A stretch of 64,000 nucleotides of DNA from TMED14 sp963925545 (lineage in GTDB: Bacteria; Bacteroidota; Bacteroidia; Flavobacteriales; Schleiferiaceae): NCBI GenBank assembly GCA_963925545.1, contig CAWUSA010000011.1, positions 35,801 to 99,800 on the forward strand. Reading direction: 5' to 3'. Under the pieces are notes generated by a model. That model saw nothing but the letters and a program-made list of their open reading frames with translations. It ran no database searches and was not told where the DNA came from. How positions within the stretch are numbered: position 1 is the stretch's first letter; the number at the start of each line of letters is the position of its first letter. Shown in pieces: positions 35,347 through 43,769 of this stretch. The position numbers and the translations under genes are program-made.

Positions 35347-36027
35347 TTAGAAACGGCGCTGTGTGCTTTGCCAATAGCGGATCAATAGGAAGCCAAATAG
35401 CATGCCGCCGACATGCGCAAAATGCGCAATGTTTGAGCTGGCTTGGGCAAAGCCAGACCAGAGCTCCATTAGACCATAACCCAGCACGAAATACTTTGCC
35501 TTGATGGGCATCAAGAAGTAGAGGTAGATTTTTTGATTTGGGTAGGTCATTCCAAAACCAAGAAGCACGCCAAAAACTGCCCCAGAAGCTCCCACGGTTG
35601 GTACCCATTCAAGCATGCGAAGGCTTTGCAACGATGCTTCTGATCCTGTCATTTCATAGAGTGCCATGTGATGGTAGTACTCGTACACATTCACCCCTAA
35701 ATGGCACATTGCAGCCCCCAGGCCTGTCACCAGGTAGAAAATCAAAAATCGCTGTGAACCCCACTGGTTTTCCAAGGCATTGCCAAACATCCACAAGGCA
35801 AACATGTTGAAAAAGATGTGACTCATGTTGGCATGAAGGAACAGGTGTGTCACCAATTGGTAGGGAGCAAATTGCTGTGATTGGGGGATATACATGCCAA
35901 ACTGGCGAATGATATCAAACCCCATTTGACCAAAAACCAAGGTGGCCATAAAGGCCAATCCATTGATAATCAATAGGTTCTTGATTACTGGCGGTAAAAC
36001 GTTGAATCGTTGAGGTTGTAAGAGCAC
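35347..36027 (-). CDS. Rhomboid family intramembrane serine protease
   Basis: A 226-residue protein with six or so membrane segments and no soluble tail. The serine is in VGASGAVFGVLLG and the histidine in FAHVGGMLFGF. HLFLHANMSHIFFNMFALWMFG is the conserved first loop and helix with H, N and the WMFG box. The start codon is GTG at 36027, 9 bases after the mutL stop. The order 90-residue protein, mutL, rhomboid, rhomboid, EEP is compact and is probably one operon from the TACCTTTG box at 38125. Confidence 0.91.
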   Translation of the reverse strand: MLLQPQRFNVLPPVIKNLLIINGLAFMATLVFGQMGFDIIRQFGMYIPQSQQFAPYQLVTHLFLHANMSHIFFNMFALWMFGNALENQWGSQRFLIFYLVTGLGAAMCHLGVNVYEYYHHMALYEMTGSEASLQSLRMLEWVPTVGASGAVFGVLLGFGMTYPNQKIYLYFLMPIKAKYFVLGYGLMELWSGFAQASSNIAHFAHVGGMLFGFLLIRYWQSTQRRF

Positions 36028-36036
36028 GTGGTGAAT

Positions 36037-37833
36037 TTACGAAGTGAATTGTGCAGCGATGGCAGACGAGTCAAGCAGACGAGCAATGGAGCGCCCTTTG
36101 TCATCCTTCCAGGGGTTGCTTAAGGCAAAGAGTCGGTCAATGACAAGGGATAAGGGCTCTCCTTGGCAAGGGTCAGGCATGGGATCACAATGGTCTAACC
36201 ATTGGCTCACCAGTCCAGATTCCCAACCCGCTTGATCGGGGTCAATCAACAACAGGTTTTCAAGCCAAGACATGGCCTGATCTGGATTGAGGAAGCTGGG
36301 CCCAGCCAGCCAGTTCATGTTGTCATCATGCAGTTCCCACCGGTAACCGAGGGACTCAAGCCGCGGTTCCCAAGACTCCCAATGCATGCCAGATGGCGCG
36401 TTCCAGGGCTGAGGGAATAGCCAGGATTGGCTTCCAAGATGCTCCCCTTGCAGTTGAGCCAGTAACTGTGAAAAAAGGATGCGTCGTTTGGCACGAGGCA
36501 GGTGAACAGTCATCAGTCCGCGTTGCATGGTGGTCACGGCAAAGTGGGGAGGGACATGCATCACGGAATACCCGCTGACTGTGTTGCCTACGGTTGCCGT
36601 TTCAGCAGCCCACTCACTACTGAGTTCAAGGACCTCGCCCGGTACATGGATGGGTTTATCAAAGAAATGATCCTTCGTTGATGATGCCCATGATTCATTG
36701 GCTTTGATGCCTGGGTCAATGCTGTCCTGTCCTTGGAATGGGTTGAAGCTGCTGTCAACCACAATCTGGGGCGGCAAAACCGGACCCGTGGGGATGTGCA
36801 CGGGTTGTGCTGCCAGTTGGTTTTCAAAGTCCAATGTGGGTGCCACTTGATGAATGCCTAATGCACGCTTGACGGCACTGCGAACGATGGCCTGAATGGC
36901 ACGTTCGTCATCGAATTGGACCTCCGTTTTTGCAGGGTGCACATTCACATCGACGCGATCACTGGCAATGGTCAAGTCTAAAATGTAGGCGGGGTGATGC
37001 CCGTGTTGGATCAAGCCTTCAAAGGCATCCATGACTGCTCGGTGGATCAAGGCATGGTTGACGGGTCGATGGTTGACAAAGAGGTGCTGTTCTCCCTTGG
37101 TTTTTCTGGCATGGATGGGTCGGAGGACATAGCCCTTAACTTCAACAAAGTCGGTTTGCTCGTTGACTGGCACCAGCAGGTCAGTGACTTTTTTCCCAAT
37201 GATGTGGGTGATGCGTTGGCGCGGGTGTTCCGCTGTGAGCATCCATTCCACCTTGCCTTGGTGACGAAGGGTGAACGCCTTGTCTGGATGCGCTAAGGCA
37301 ATGTCAGCAAACACACGGGCAATGTGCTTGTATTCAACGGCATCACTTTTCAGAAATTGACGCCTTGCAGGCACATTGTAAAAGAGATTGCTAATGGTGA
37401 TTTTTGTGCCAATGGCTGTGCTGCACCCATTAGATTTAACCAAGCGACCACCTTCAAGGTCCCGTTGTCTGCCGCTGCTTTCGCTGGCTGTTCGGGTGAC
37501 AATTGACACATGAGAAACCGCAGCAATGCTAGCCAGTGCCTCGCCACGAAACCCCATGGTTTGCAAAGCAAATAGGTCATCTGCCGACTGAATTTTTGAT
37601 GTGGCATGTCGCTGGAATGCCAGATCCATATCCCCCTCAGGGATGCCATGGCCATTGTCAATGACTTGCATGGACACTTTGCCTGCCTGCTGAATGTTGA
37701 CTTCAATTTGACTACCTCCAGCATCCAAGGCATTCTCCATCAGTTCTTTGATCGCAGAAGCAGGTCGCTGAATGACCTCGCCTGCGGCAATCTGATTGGA
37801 TACCGTCTCAGGTAATAACGCAATGGGTTTCAT
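36037..37833 (-). CDS. mutL: DNA mismatch repair protein MutL
   Basis: The mismatch-repair ATPase that links MutS to strand removal, 598 residues. The GHKL ATPase half is intact: IAAGEVIQRPASAIKELMENALDAG, QVIDNGHGIP and TMGFRGEALASIAAV. The C-terminal dimerisation domain is present but diverged. Where nuclease-type MutL proteins have DQHAxHE, this protein reads VHLPRAKRRILF (about 443-454), and the C-terminal CPHGRP box reads DDKGRS. It is therefore unlikely to cut DNA itself. The start ATG overlaps the upstream small-protein stop by 4 bases. Confidence 0.93.
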   Translation of the reverse strand: MKPIALLPETVSNQIAAGEVIQRPASAIKELMENALDAGGSQIEVNIQQAGKVSMQVIDNGHGIPEGDMDLAFQRHATSKIQSADDLFALQTMGFRGEALASIAAVSHVSIVTRTASESSGRQRDLEGGRLVKSNGCSTAIGTKITISNLFYNVPARRQFLKSDAVEYKHIARVFADIALAHPDKAFTLRHQGKVEWMLTAEHPRQRITHIIGKKVTDLLVPVNEQTDFVEVKGYVLRPIHARKTKGEQHLFVNHRPVNHALIHRAVMDAFEGLIQHGHHPAYILDLTIASDRVDVNVHPAKTEVQFDDERAIQAIVRSAVKRALGIHQVAPTLDFENQLAAQPVHIPTGPVLPPQIVVDSSFNPFQGQDSIDPGIKANESWASSTKDHFFDKPIHVPGEVLELSSEWAAETATVGNTVSGYSVMHVPPHFAVTTMQRGLMTVHLPRAKRRILFSQLLAQLQGEHLGSQSWLFPQPWNAPSGMHWESWEPRLESLGYRWELHDDNMNWLAGPSFLNPDQAMSWLENLLLIDPDQAGWESGLVSQWLDHCDPMPDPCQGEPLSLVIDRLFALSNPWKDDKGRSIARLLDSSAIAAQFTS

Positions 37834-38102
37834 GCAGCCAAGTATTCTAATGTTAGGACAGTGATTCCAACCAATGCCAACAGAACAAGGACCAATCTCA
37901 CGTTGCGTTTCGGGTCAACACTTTCTGTGCTTCGTCGAGACTGCCAGGCGCGACTCAGGGCATCCTTGCGTTCGTCCCTAGTGATGCTTGGATCAGCGAC
38001 GATTTGCTTGGCACGTTTCTCCATCAAACGCAAGCGCTCCTTGCGTTCGTCGGTGTAACGGGTCTCCAGTCGGAAGCCCCGAGGTTTTGCACGATGATTC
38101 AT
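37830..38102 (-). CDS. Small basic protein with C-terminal membrane anchor
   Basis: A 90-residue protein. The first ~65 residues are strongly basic and helical (RYTDERKERLRLMEKRAKQ, KDALSRAWQSRRS), and one membrane segment lies at about 69-87 (VRLVLVLLALVGITVLTLEY). Small proteins of this shape sit upstream of mutL in other Flavobacteriia, as I recall, sometimes misnamed riboflavin synthase subunit beta; I assign no function. The stop overlaps the mutL start by 4 bases. It is the first gene of the unit, 22 bases from a TACCTTTG box. Confidence 0.7.
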   Translation of the reverse strand: MNHRAKPRGFRLETRYTDERKERLRLMEKRAKQIVADPSITRDERKDALSRAWQSRRSTESVDPKRNVRLVLVLLALVGITVLTLEYLAA

Positions 38103-38124
38103 TGAAAAAAATCCTATAGAGGCT

Positions 38125-38132
38125 CAAAGGTA
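38125..38132 (-). promoter_or_regulatory. TACCTTTG -7 box for the mutL-rhomboid operon
   Basis: An exact TAnnTTTG match on the minus strand, 22 bases upstream of the 90-residue gene, within the 39-base divergent gap before the GH3 gene. I see no matching box for the plus strand here. Confidence 0.6.
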
Positions 38133-38141
38133 AGACCCTTT

Positions 38142-40919
38142 ATGTCCTATTTTCCCATGATGTATCAAGCCCTTTTGTTCCGTCGTCTACTACCCCTTGT
38201 TGCTCTGCCTTTGCTCAGCGCAACTCAGGATCATTCCCTTGTAGATTCTGCGGCTGATGCCCACCTTCGCGCCATGTTTGGCCAATGTATCATGGTGGCA
38301 GCTTACAGCAATGGTGATGCAGCTCACATGGAGCAATTGGCAGATTGGACAAGGAATGGACTTGTGGGTGGCATGATTTGGATGCAAGGTGGCCCCGGAC
38401 GGCAACGTCAGGCCATCAATCGATTGCAAAACATAGCAGAACAACCCTTGTTGATGGCGCAGGATGCGGAATGGGGTGCCGCGATGCGGCTCGATAGCCT
38501 CAACCGACTGCCGTGGCCATTGACCCTTGGTGCCACCCATGACTCCGCATTGGCTTGGCGTTATGGTCAGGCCCTAGCGGCAGAGTCAAAAAGCCTAGGC
38601 ATCCATGTGAGCTTTTCGCCGGTGGTGGATCTGAACACCAATCCCAACAATCCAATCATTGGGCAACGAGCCATTGGTTCCAACACCAAGCTAGTCAATG
38701 CCATGTCATCAGCGATGATTGCCGGCTTTCATTCAGAAGCAGTGATGGCCTGCGCGAAGCATTTCCCTGGACACGGTGACAGTGATAGCGACAGCCACAA
38801 GGGCTTGCCGCGCATTGCGCATGACCTCAATCGATTGAAAGCCCTTGAACTCAACCCCTTTGCTCATGCCGTGAAGGCTGGTGTTGATGCCGTGATGGTG
38901 GCACATTTGGCAGTGCCAGCCCTGGATTCAACAGGGACGGCTGCCTCTATTTCTAAGCCCATTGTCAGCTATTGGCTGCGCGATAGCCTGGGATTTGAAG
39001 GGCTGATTTTCACCGATGCGATGAACATGAAAGGTTTGACGCAGGATTTGTCGCCGGGTGAGTTGGAGGTGCAAGCCTTCATTGCAGGCAATGATATCTT
39101 GCTGTTTGTGGCTGACCCACAGGCCGCCATCGACGCCTTGGTGGAGGCTGTGCATGAAGGGCGAATCAGCTTTTCAGAAGTCACGGAACGATTCCAACGC
39201 GTCATGGCACACAAGCCACCTAAGCACGATGCAAGCCATGCAGTGATGCCGCCAATGGATCGGAAATTGATGGACGATTTGTCCTTAGCCATAGCGCAAG
39301 GTGCGTTGACCCTGATGCATGATGATGGTGGCATCATGGAACAGGCCGCTTACCATGTCATCACCATGGGAGATCGTGCAGTTGCCTCCTTAGCCGATCC
39401 AGGTGAGCCAGCTGATGGCCAAGCGGTGGCATTGCTGCACATGGCTGATAGCAAAAACCCATGGAAGCAAGCGAAGCTTTCAGCAGATTTATTGACGGCT
39501 TCTGAAGCTTTCCAAGCGGCAGGACATCCTGTGGTATTGGTGCAAATGGGAAACCCCTATGGTTTGCGTAGCCTGGATCTGCATCGATTCGATGCCGTGG
39601 TGCTTGCTTATGAAAACACAACATTCACCCAGCAAGCGGTTTTAGACATGCTTGAGTTGTCACCCGACCAACGGACATTCCCTGGCAGGGTGCCTGTGAA
39701 TTTAGGGATCCATTCGACCTGGTCAAAGGCTAGCTTGTCCCAGATGGGATTGGCTGAAAACACCCTTGACCGCGTGAATGGCATCGTGATGGAGGGGTTG
39801 AATGCAGGGGCCTACCCTGGTTGTCAAGTTTTCTTAGCCCGCCATGGCAAGCAGGTCATCAATCAAGCATGGGGCAGCCTGGATGGTAAGTTGCCGACAC
39901 AGGTAGATGACCTATACGACGTGGCCTCCTTGACGAAAATTCTGGCCACAGTGCCACTTCTGATGCAAGACCACCAAACACGGGGAGATGGAGGCTTGTT
40001 GACCTTGACCATGGAAGATCTCTTGCCCCATTTATTGGGGACAGCAGTTGGTGAGCTTCGCGTGAAGGATGTATTGGCTCACCAGTCAGGATTGCCTGCC
40101 TGGATACCCTTCTTCCAAGATGGTTTGGATTCCAATGGTGAATGGAAGGCCAGCTACCTTCAGAGCGAAAGGTCTGATAGCCATCCCATTCAAGTCGCAC
40201 AGCATGTGTATGCTGGAAGGTATTGGCCAGACAGCATTCAGACGCAGATTGCGTCCTTGACGATGCTGTCACAGACTTACCGGTATTCTGATTTAGGCTA
40301 TTTTTTGTTTCAGCGCTACCTTGAAAGCAAGCATGGCATGGGCCTGGAGGCCATCATTGCCAGCGAATGGTTTGAGCCCATGGGTCTAGCTATGACTTAC
40401 TTGCCGCTGGATCATGGCGTAGACCTCATGACCATTGCACCCACGGAGCACGATGTGCTGTTCAGAAAGCAAGTGATACGTGGAACGGTGCATGACCCAG
40501 GCGCAGCAATCATGGGTGGTGTCGGGGGCCATGCAGGCCTTTTTGCTAAAGCATCTGATGTGGGACGCATGATGCAACTCTACCTCGATGGCGGCAGTTA
40601 CATGGGGCAATCCTACGTTGATGCAGCCACCGTGAAGGCTTTCACAGCTTGCGTGGCTTGCGAGGATGGCAACCGACGCGGACTTGGCTTTGATCGACCA
40701 CAAGAGGATGGCCCTGGACCTACGTGTGGCTGTGTCAGTCCTTTGAGTTTTGGACACACCGGTTTTACCGGTACTTTTGCATGGGCTGACCCAGAGACTG
40801 GCACCGTGCTTGTCTTTTTATCTAATCGTGTATACCCTGATGCCGACAATTGGAAAATATCTCACATGGACATTCGCACCCGGATTCAAGAGGTGGTGCA
40901 GCAGTCTGTGCTTAATTAG
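38142..40919 (+). CDS. Glycoside hydrolase family 3 / serine beta-lactamase-type fusion
   Basis: A 925-residue secreted or lipid-exposed enzyme. An N-terminal hydrophobic signal (about 9-28; starts at 38157 or 38160 are also possible) precedes a GH3 N-acetylglucosaminidase-like domain (about 35-350) with KHFPGHGDSDSDSHKG (K206, H207) and the catalytic aspartate D292 in FTDAMNMKG. A linker domain follows, then a class C beta-lactamase/esterase domain (about 555-915) with S596-x-x-K599 (SLTK), YRYSDLGYF and GHTGFTG. The pairing suggests cell-wall recycling: sugar removal plus peptide or ester cleavage. The fusion is known in Bacteroidota. Substrates are inferred. Confidence 0.87.
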   Translation: MSYFPMMYQALLFRRLLPLVALPLLSATQDHSLVDSAADAHLRAMFGQCIMVAAYSNGDAAHMEQLADWTRNGLVGGMIWMQGGPGRQRQAINRLQNIAEQPLLMAQDAEWGAAMRLDSLNRLPWPLTLGATHDSALAWRYGQALAAESKSLGIHVSFSPVVDLNTNPNNPIIGQRAIGSNTKLVNAMSSAMIAGFHSEAVMACAKHFPGHGDSDSDSHKGLPRIAHDLNRLKALELNPFAHAVKAGVDAVMVAHLAVPALDSTGTAASISKPIVSYWLRDSLGFEGLIFTDAMNMKGLTQDLSPGELEVQAFIAGNDILLFVADPQAAIDALVEAVHEGRISFSEVTERFQRVMAHKPPKHDASHAVMPPMDRKLMDDLSLAIAQGALTLMHDDGGIMEQAAYHVITMGDRAVASLADPGEPADGQAVALLHMADSKNPWKQAKLSADLLTASEAFQAAGHPVVLVQMGNPYGLRSLDLHRFDAVVLAYENTTFTQQAVLDMLELSPDQRTFPGRVPVNLGIHSTWSKASLSQMGLAENTLDRVNGIVMEGLNAGAYPGCQVFLARHGKQVINQAWGSLDGKLPTQVDDLYDVASLTKILATVPLLMQDHQTRGDGGLLTLTMEDLLPHLLGTAVGELRVKDVLAHQSGLPAWIPFFQDGLDSNGEWKASYLQSERSDSHPIQVAQHVYAGRYWPDSIQTQIASLTMLSQTYRYSDLGYFLFQRYLESKHGMGLEAIIASEWFEPMGLAMTYLPLDHGVDLMTIAPTEHDVLFRKQVIRGTVHDPGAAIMGGVGGHAGLFAKASDVGRMMQLYLDGGSYMGQSYVDAATVKAFTACVACEDGNRRGLGFDRPQEDGPGPTCGCVSPLSFGHTGFTGTFAWADPETGTVLVFLSNRVYPDADNWKISHMDIRTRIQEVVQQSVLN

Positions 40920-41433
40920 CGTTCTGGCTCTGCCAGGAACTGCTTTGCAGGCACAAGGTCATGTGCAGCAGGCGGCATTGGCTTGGGACATTGACAGCAC
41001 CTATGTCATGTACCATGGCAATGGCAAGCCACAATCCATACGCATGTTTAAAGATGGCATCTCACACGGCCCTTTGTGGGAATTCCACTCATCAGGACAA
41101 ATCATCAACTACAGTGAATGGTATGATGGGCAGAAACATGGCCAGGAGCGCTCCTATGATCAAGCAGGCCGTTTGCTTGACCGAAAGCCGTGGCGCTATG
41201 GCCGATTGCATGGTGAGGCTATTGCTTATTATGTGACGGGTGTTATTCAGAGCAGGGTGAACTGGTCCAGCAATCAAAAGCAAGGCAAAGCTACCTGGTA
41301 CCATGACAATGGGAAGGTGGCATCCATTTACCCTTACCAAAAAGGCAACATCGACGGGGAGGTCGTCAATTACCAAATCGATGGCTTAGAAACCAGTCGT
41401 ATCACCTACAAAAACAACCACATTGTCAACTAA
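40840..41433 (+). CDS. MORN-repeat (YwqK-type) secreted protein
   Basis: A protein of about 197 residues. Its core is a series of short MORN-variant repeats (YHGNGKPQSIRMFKDG, WEFHSSGQIINYSEWYDG, YYVTGVIQSRVNWSSNQKQG, WYHDNGKVASIYPYQKG), as in proteins often labelled YwqK antitoxin though the toxin link is doubtful. A signal peptide is seen at WCSSLCLISVLALPGTALQAQ. The only ATG near it is at 40840, giving an 80-base overlap with the 3' end of the GH3 gene and a long basic n-region. The ATG at 40750 would overlap 170 bases and is less likely. It overlaps bshA by 11 bases. Confidence 0.72.
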   Translation: MPTIGKYLTWTFAPGFKRWCSSLCLISVLALPGTALQAQGHVQQAALAWDIDSTYVMYHGNGKPQSIRMFKDGISHGPLWEFHSSGQIINYSEWYDGQKHGQERSYDQAGRLLDRKPWRYGRLHGEAIAYYVTGVIQSRVNWSSNQKQGKATWYHDNGKVASIYPYQKGNIDGEVVNYQIDGLETSRITYKNNHIVN

Positions 41434-42562
41434 ACCACTGCTGCGTATTGGCATCGTTTGCTACCCCACCTTTGGTGGATCAGGTGTTTTGGCGACTGAA
41501 TTAGCCAACCATTTGGCCGAGCAAGGGCATCAAGTGCATGTATTGAGCTACGCACAGCCTGTGCGATTGAATGCCTACAACCCTAACCTGTATTACCATG
41601 AGGTTCAGGTTGAGAATTACCCACTCTTTCAATACCAGCCCTATGAGTTGGCCTTGTCCAGTGCCATGGTTAGCATGGTTGAACGGGAATCTTTGGATGT
41701 GTTGCATGTGCACTACGCCATCCCTCATGCCTACGCTGCTTACATGGCAAGGAAAATCCTGGAAGACAAGGGCCAGTATTTACCCGTCGTGACCACCTTG
41801 CACGGCACAGATATCACCTTGGTTGGCAAACACCCTACCTACCACCAAGCCGTTTGTTTTTCCATTGAACATTCGTCAGCTGTCACAGCAGTTTCTGATT
41901 CATTGAAGGCTGATACCATTGAGTTGTTTGATATCAAAAGAACCATTGAGGTCGTGCCTAATTTTGTGGACAGCAAGCGATTTTTTCGATGCGAAGGCGA
42001 CCGTCAAATACAATTGTCAACCCATGGCGAGTGGATTATTTCCCATGTATCCAATTTCCGCAAAGTCAAGCGCATCAGCGATGTCATTGATATTTTTGAA
42101 AGAATTCAGGCAAAAGTCCCTGCCAAACTCATCATGGTTGGGGATGGCCCAGAGCGCACAGGCGCTGAGCAGCATGTGAAGGCCTTGGGTCTGACCGGCA
42201 AGGTGTTATTTGCAGGTAAAACCACCGAAGTGAACCATGTGCTGGGTCAATCAGATTTGTTTCTTTTGCCTTCGGAATCAGAGAGCTTTGGTCTGGCTGC
42301 ATTGGAAGCCATGGCCAGTTATGTGCCTGTAATTGCATCTAAATCGGGAGGGCTTCCAGAGGTTGTTACCCATGGGGTAAATGGCTACTTGGAGGCTGTG
42401 GGTGATGTGGATGCCATGGCTGCTAGGGCCTTGGAAATCCTTAAAGATCGCCCTACCCAACAAGGCTTTGCCAATGCAGCAAGAAAGTCTGCAGAAGGCT
42501 TTTCTGTCACGGATGTTGCTGATGAATACTTAGCCATCTATCGACGCGTGATCCATGGCTAA
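41423..42562 (+). CDS. bshA: N-acetyl-alpha-D-glucosaminyl L-malate synthase BshA
   Basis: A GT4 glycosyltransferase catalysing the first step of bacillithiol synthesis, UDP-GlcNAc plus L-malate to GlcNAc-malate. It has 379 residues. RIGIVCYPTFGGSGVLATELANHLAEQGHQVHVLSYAQP is the BshA N-terminal hallmark in form, THLHGTDIT-like TTLHGTDITLVG follows, and the donor-site SESFGLAALEAMASYVPVIAS is near 285-305. No ATG fits; the start is TTG at 41423 inside the end of the MORN gene, so translation is probably coupled. bshB and bshC are not in the window. Confidence 0.9.
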   Translation: MSTKPLLRIGIVCYPTFGGSGVLATELANHLAEQGHQVHVLSYAQPVRLNAYNPNLYYHEVQVENYPLFQYQPYELALSSAMVSMVERESLDVLHVHYAIPHAYAAYMARKILEDKGQYLPVVTTLHGTDITLVGKHPTYHQAVCFSIEHSSAVTAVSDSLKADTIELFDIKRTIEVVPNFVDSKRFFRCEGDRQIQLSTHGEWIISHVSNFRKVKRISDVIDIFERIQAKVPAKLIMVGDGPERTGAEQHVKALGLTGKVLFAGKTTEVNHVLGQSDLFLLPSESESFGLAALEAMASYVPVIASKSGGLPEVVTHGVNGYLEAVGDVDAMAARALEILKDRPTQQGFANAARKSAEGFSVTDVADEYLAIYRRVIHG

Positions 42563-42947
42563 GCGAAAAGACCATTCAAAACAGGTTGTCGCGAGTGACA
42601 ATCCCTTTGCTTCTGCCTTGTCGCAGGCCTTGGGGGTCGTCGTTCCTGAGCCCAATGACACAAAGCATGAGGTGGCCAGTCAGGTTGGTGATGAACAATC
42701 AAGCCAACCCATGCAGGGTCAAGTAGGGATCTTGCGTGAGCGATGCAATGGTCGGTGGGTGGTCTCCTTGAATTTTGAATCAACACACGGCGGCAACCTC
42801 AATGACGTGGCATCTCAATTAAAAAAATCCCTAAGCGTCGGTGGCAGCCTGAAATCAGGAGTTTTGCTATTGCAAGGCGACATCCGCGAGAAGGTTGAAC
42901 AACATTTGGACCGCATGGGACTAACCTACAAACGCACTGGAGGATGA
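42555..42947 (+). CDS. SUI1/eIF1-like (YciH) translation factor
   Basis: A 130-residue protein with a C-terminal SUI1 fold: SLSVGGSLKSGVLLLQGDIREKVEQHLDRMGL matches the KKxCGxGGxxKxGxIxxQGDxR pattern of YciH in form. In E. coli the family modulates initiation fidelity; the role here is inferred. The first ~55 residues are a Gln/Ser/Glu-rich linker without a conserved fold. The start ATG overlaps the bshA stop by 8 bases, and the methyltransferase ATG overlaps its stop by 4. Only weak similarity is visible in the KK-GG region. Confidence 0.85.
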   Translation: MAKRKDHSKQVVASDNPFASALSQALGVVVPEPNDTKHEVASQVGDEQSSQPMQGQVGILRERCNGRWVVSLNFESTHGGNLNDVASQLKKSLSVGGSLKSGVLLLQGDIREKVEQHLDRMGLTYKRTGG

Positions 42948-43726
42948 TGCACATTGATAGCCCTAGCAATCCAAAGATTCAGCAAGTCAAAATATGGCTT
43001 GCAAAAACATCTGCCAGAAATCAGGATAACATCGTTGTCGTAGAGGGTGAACGAGAAATCGCCAGGGCCTTGAAGTCAGGTTGGCATTTAAGGACACTGT
43101 TTCAAAGGGTGGATTGTGAAAAGACCTTGGCTGTTTCACCAAGCAAGGTCATCACCTGCAGCAATAAGGCCTTTGAGAAAATGGTCATGCGAAGCCAAGG
43201 GGTAAACAGCTTGGCAGTTTTTGTGCGGCCAAGCATGGAGCTCTCGCTATTGCGCCTGCCAGCGTCCCCGCTGATTGTGGTGCTGGATGGTTTAGAAAAG
43301 CCGGGAAATGTGGGTGCCATCATGCGATCTGCCAATGCGGTAGGTGTTGATGCAGTGTTGTTTTCTCAGTTGGAATGCGACCCCATGTCCCCACAAGCTA
43401 TACGCAATAGCCTCGGTGGCATCTTCCATTGCCAGACGGCAATGGCCAGCAGGGAGGATTGCATGGCGTGGCTGAAAGCCAATCAAATCACACCGGTATT
43501 GATGCATTTGGATGGGAATTCTAGCCATACATCATCTGATTTATCTGGGTCCCTGGCCATTGTGGTAGGCCCCGAGGCAGAGGGCTTGCAGTCGAGCTGG
43601 TCTGAGTCAGATGCCGTAAAGATCCGCATTCCCATGAAGGGAGTTGTTGACTCATTGAATGTGAGCGTGAGTACAGCAGTTGTCCTTTTTGAGGCCGTGC
43701 GTCAGCGGGATTTATTGAAAAAATAG
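42944..43726 (+). CDS. SpoU/TrmH family RNA 2'-O-methyltransferase
   Basis: A knotted SPOUT methyltransferase acting on rRNA or tRNA, 260 residues. The N-terminal substrate-binding domain (about 1-100) has SPSNPKIQQVKIW and VVEGEREIARAL. The catalytic core has VLDGLEKPGNVGAIMRSANAVGVDAVLF (about 107-134, motif 1 with N and R), IVVGPEAEGL (motif 2) and IPMKGVVDSLNVSVSTAVVLFE (motif 3). The precise RNA target cannot be assigned. ATG at 42944 and 42947 are both possible. It ends the plus-strand unit, converging on uvrA with a 43-base gap. Confidence 0.9.
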   Translation: MMHIDSPSNPKIQQVKIWLAKTSARNQDNIVVVEGEREIARALKSGWHLRTLFQRVDCEKTLAVSPSKVITCSNKAFEKMVMRSQGVNSLAVFVRPSMELSLLRLPASPLIVVLDGLEKPGNVGAIMRSANAVGVDAVLFSQLECDPMSPQAIRNSLGGIFHCQTAMASREDCMAWLKANQITPVLMHLDGNSSHTSSDLSGSLAIVVGPEAEGLQSSWSESDAVKIRIPMKGVVDSLNVSVSTAVVLFEAVRQRDLLKK

Positions 43727-43769
43727 AGTCAGAGAAAATACCTAGGCCTGAACTCAAGCCCAAGAACCT

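Noticed and set aside
41423..41433. Frameshift between the MORN gene and bshA
   Set aside because: Both reading frames are intact with family-typical ends, so overlapping genes with a TTG start explain it better than a broken fusion.
43727..43769. Terminator between the methyltransferase and second uvrA genes
   Set aside because: Only a weak GGC/GCC pairing without a T-tract is visible, too poor to call.
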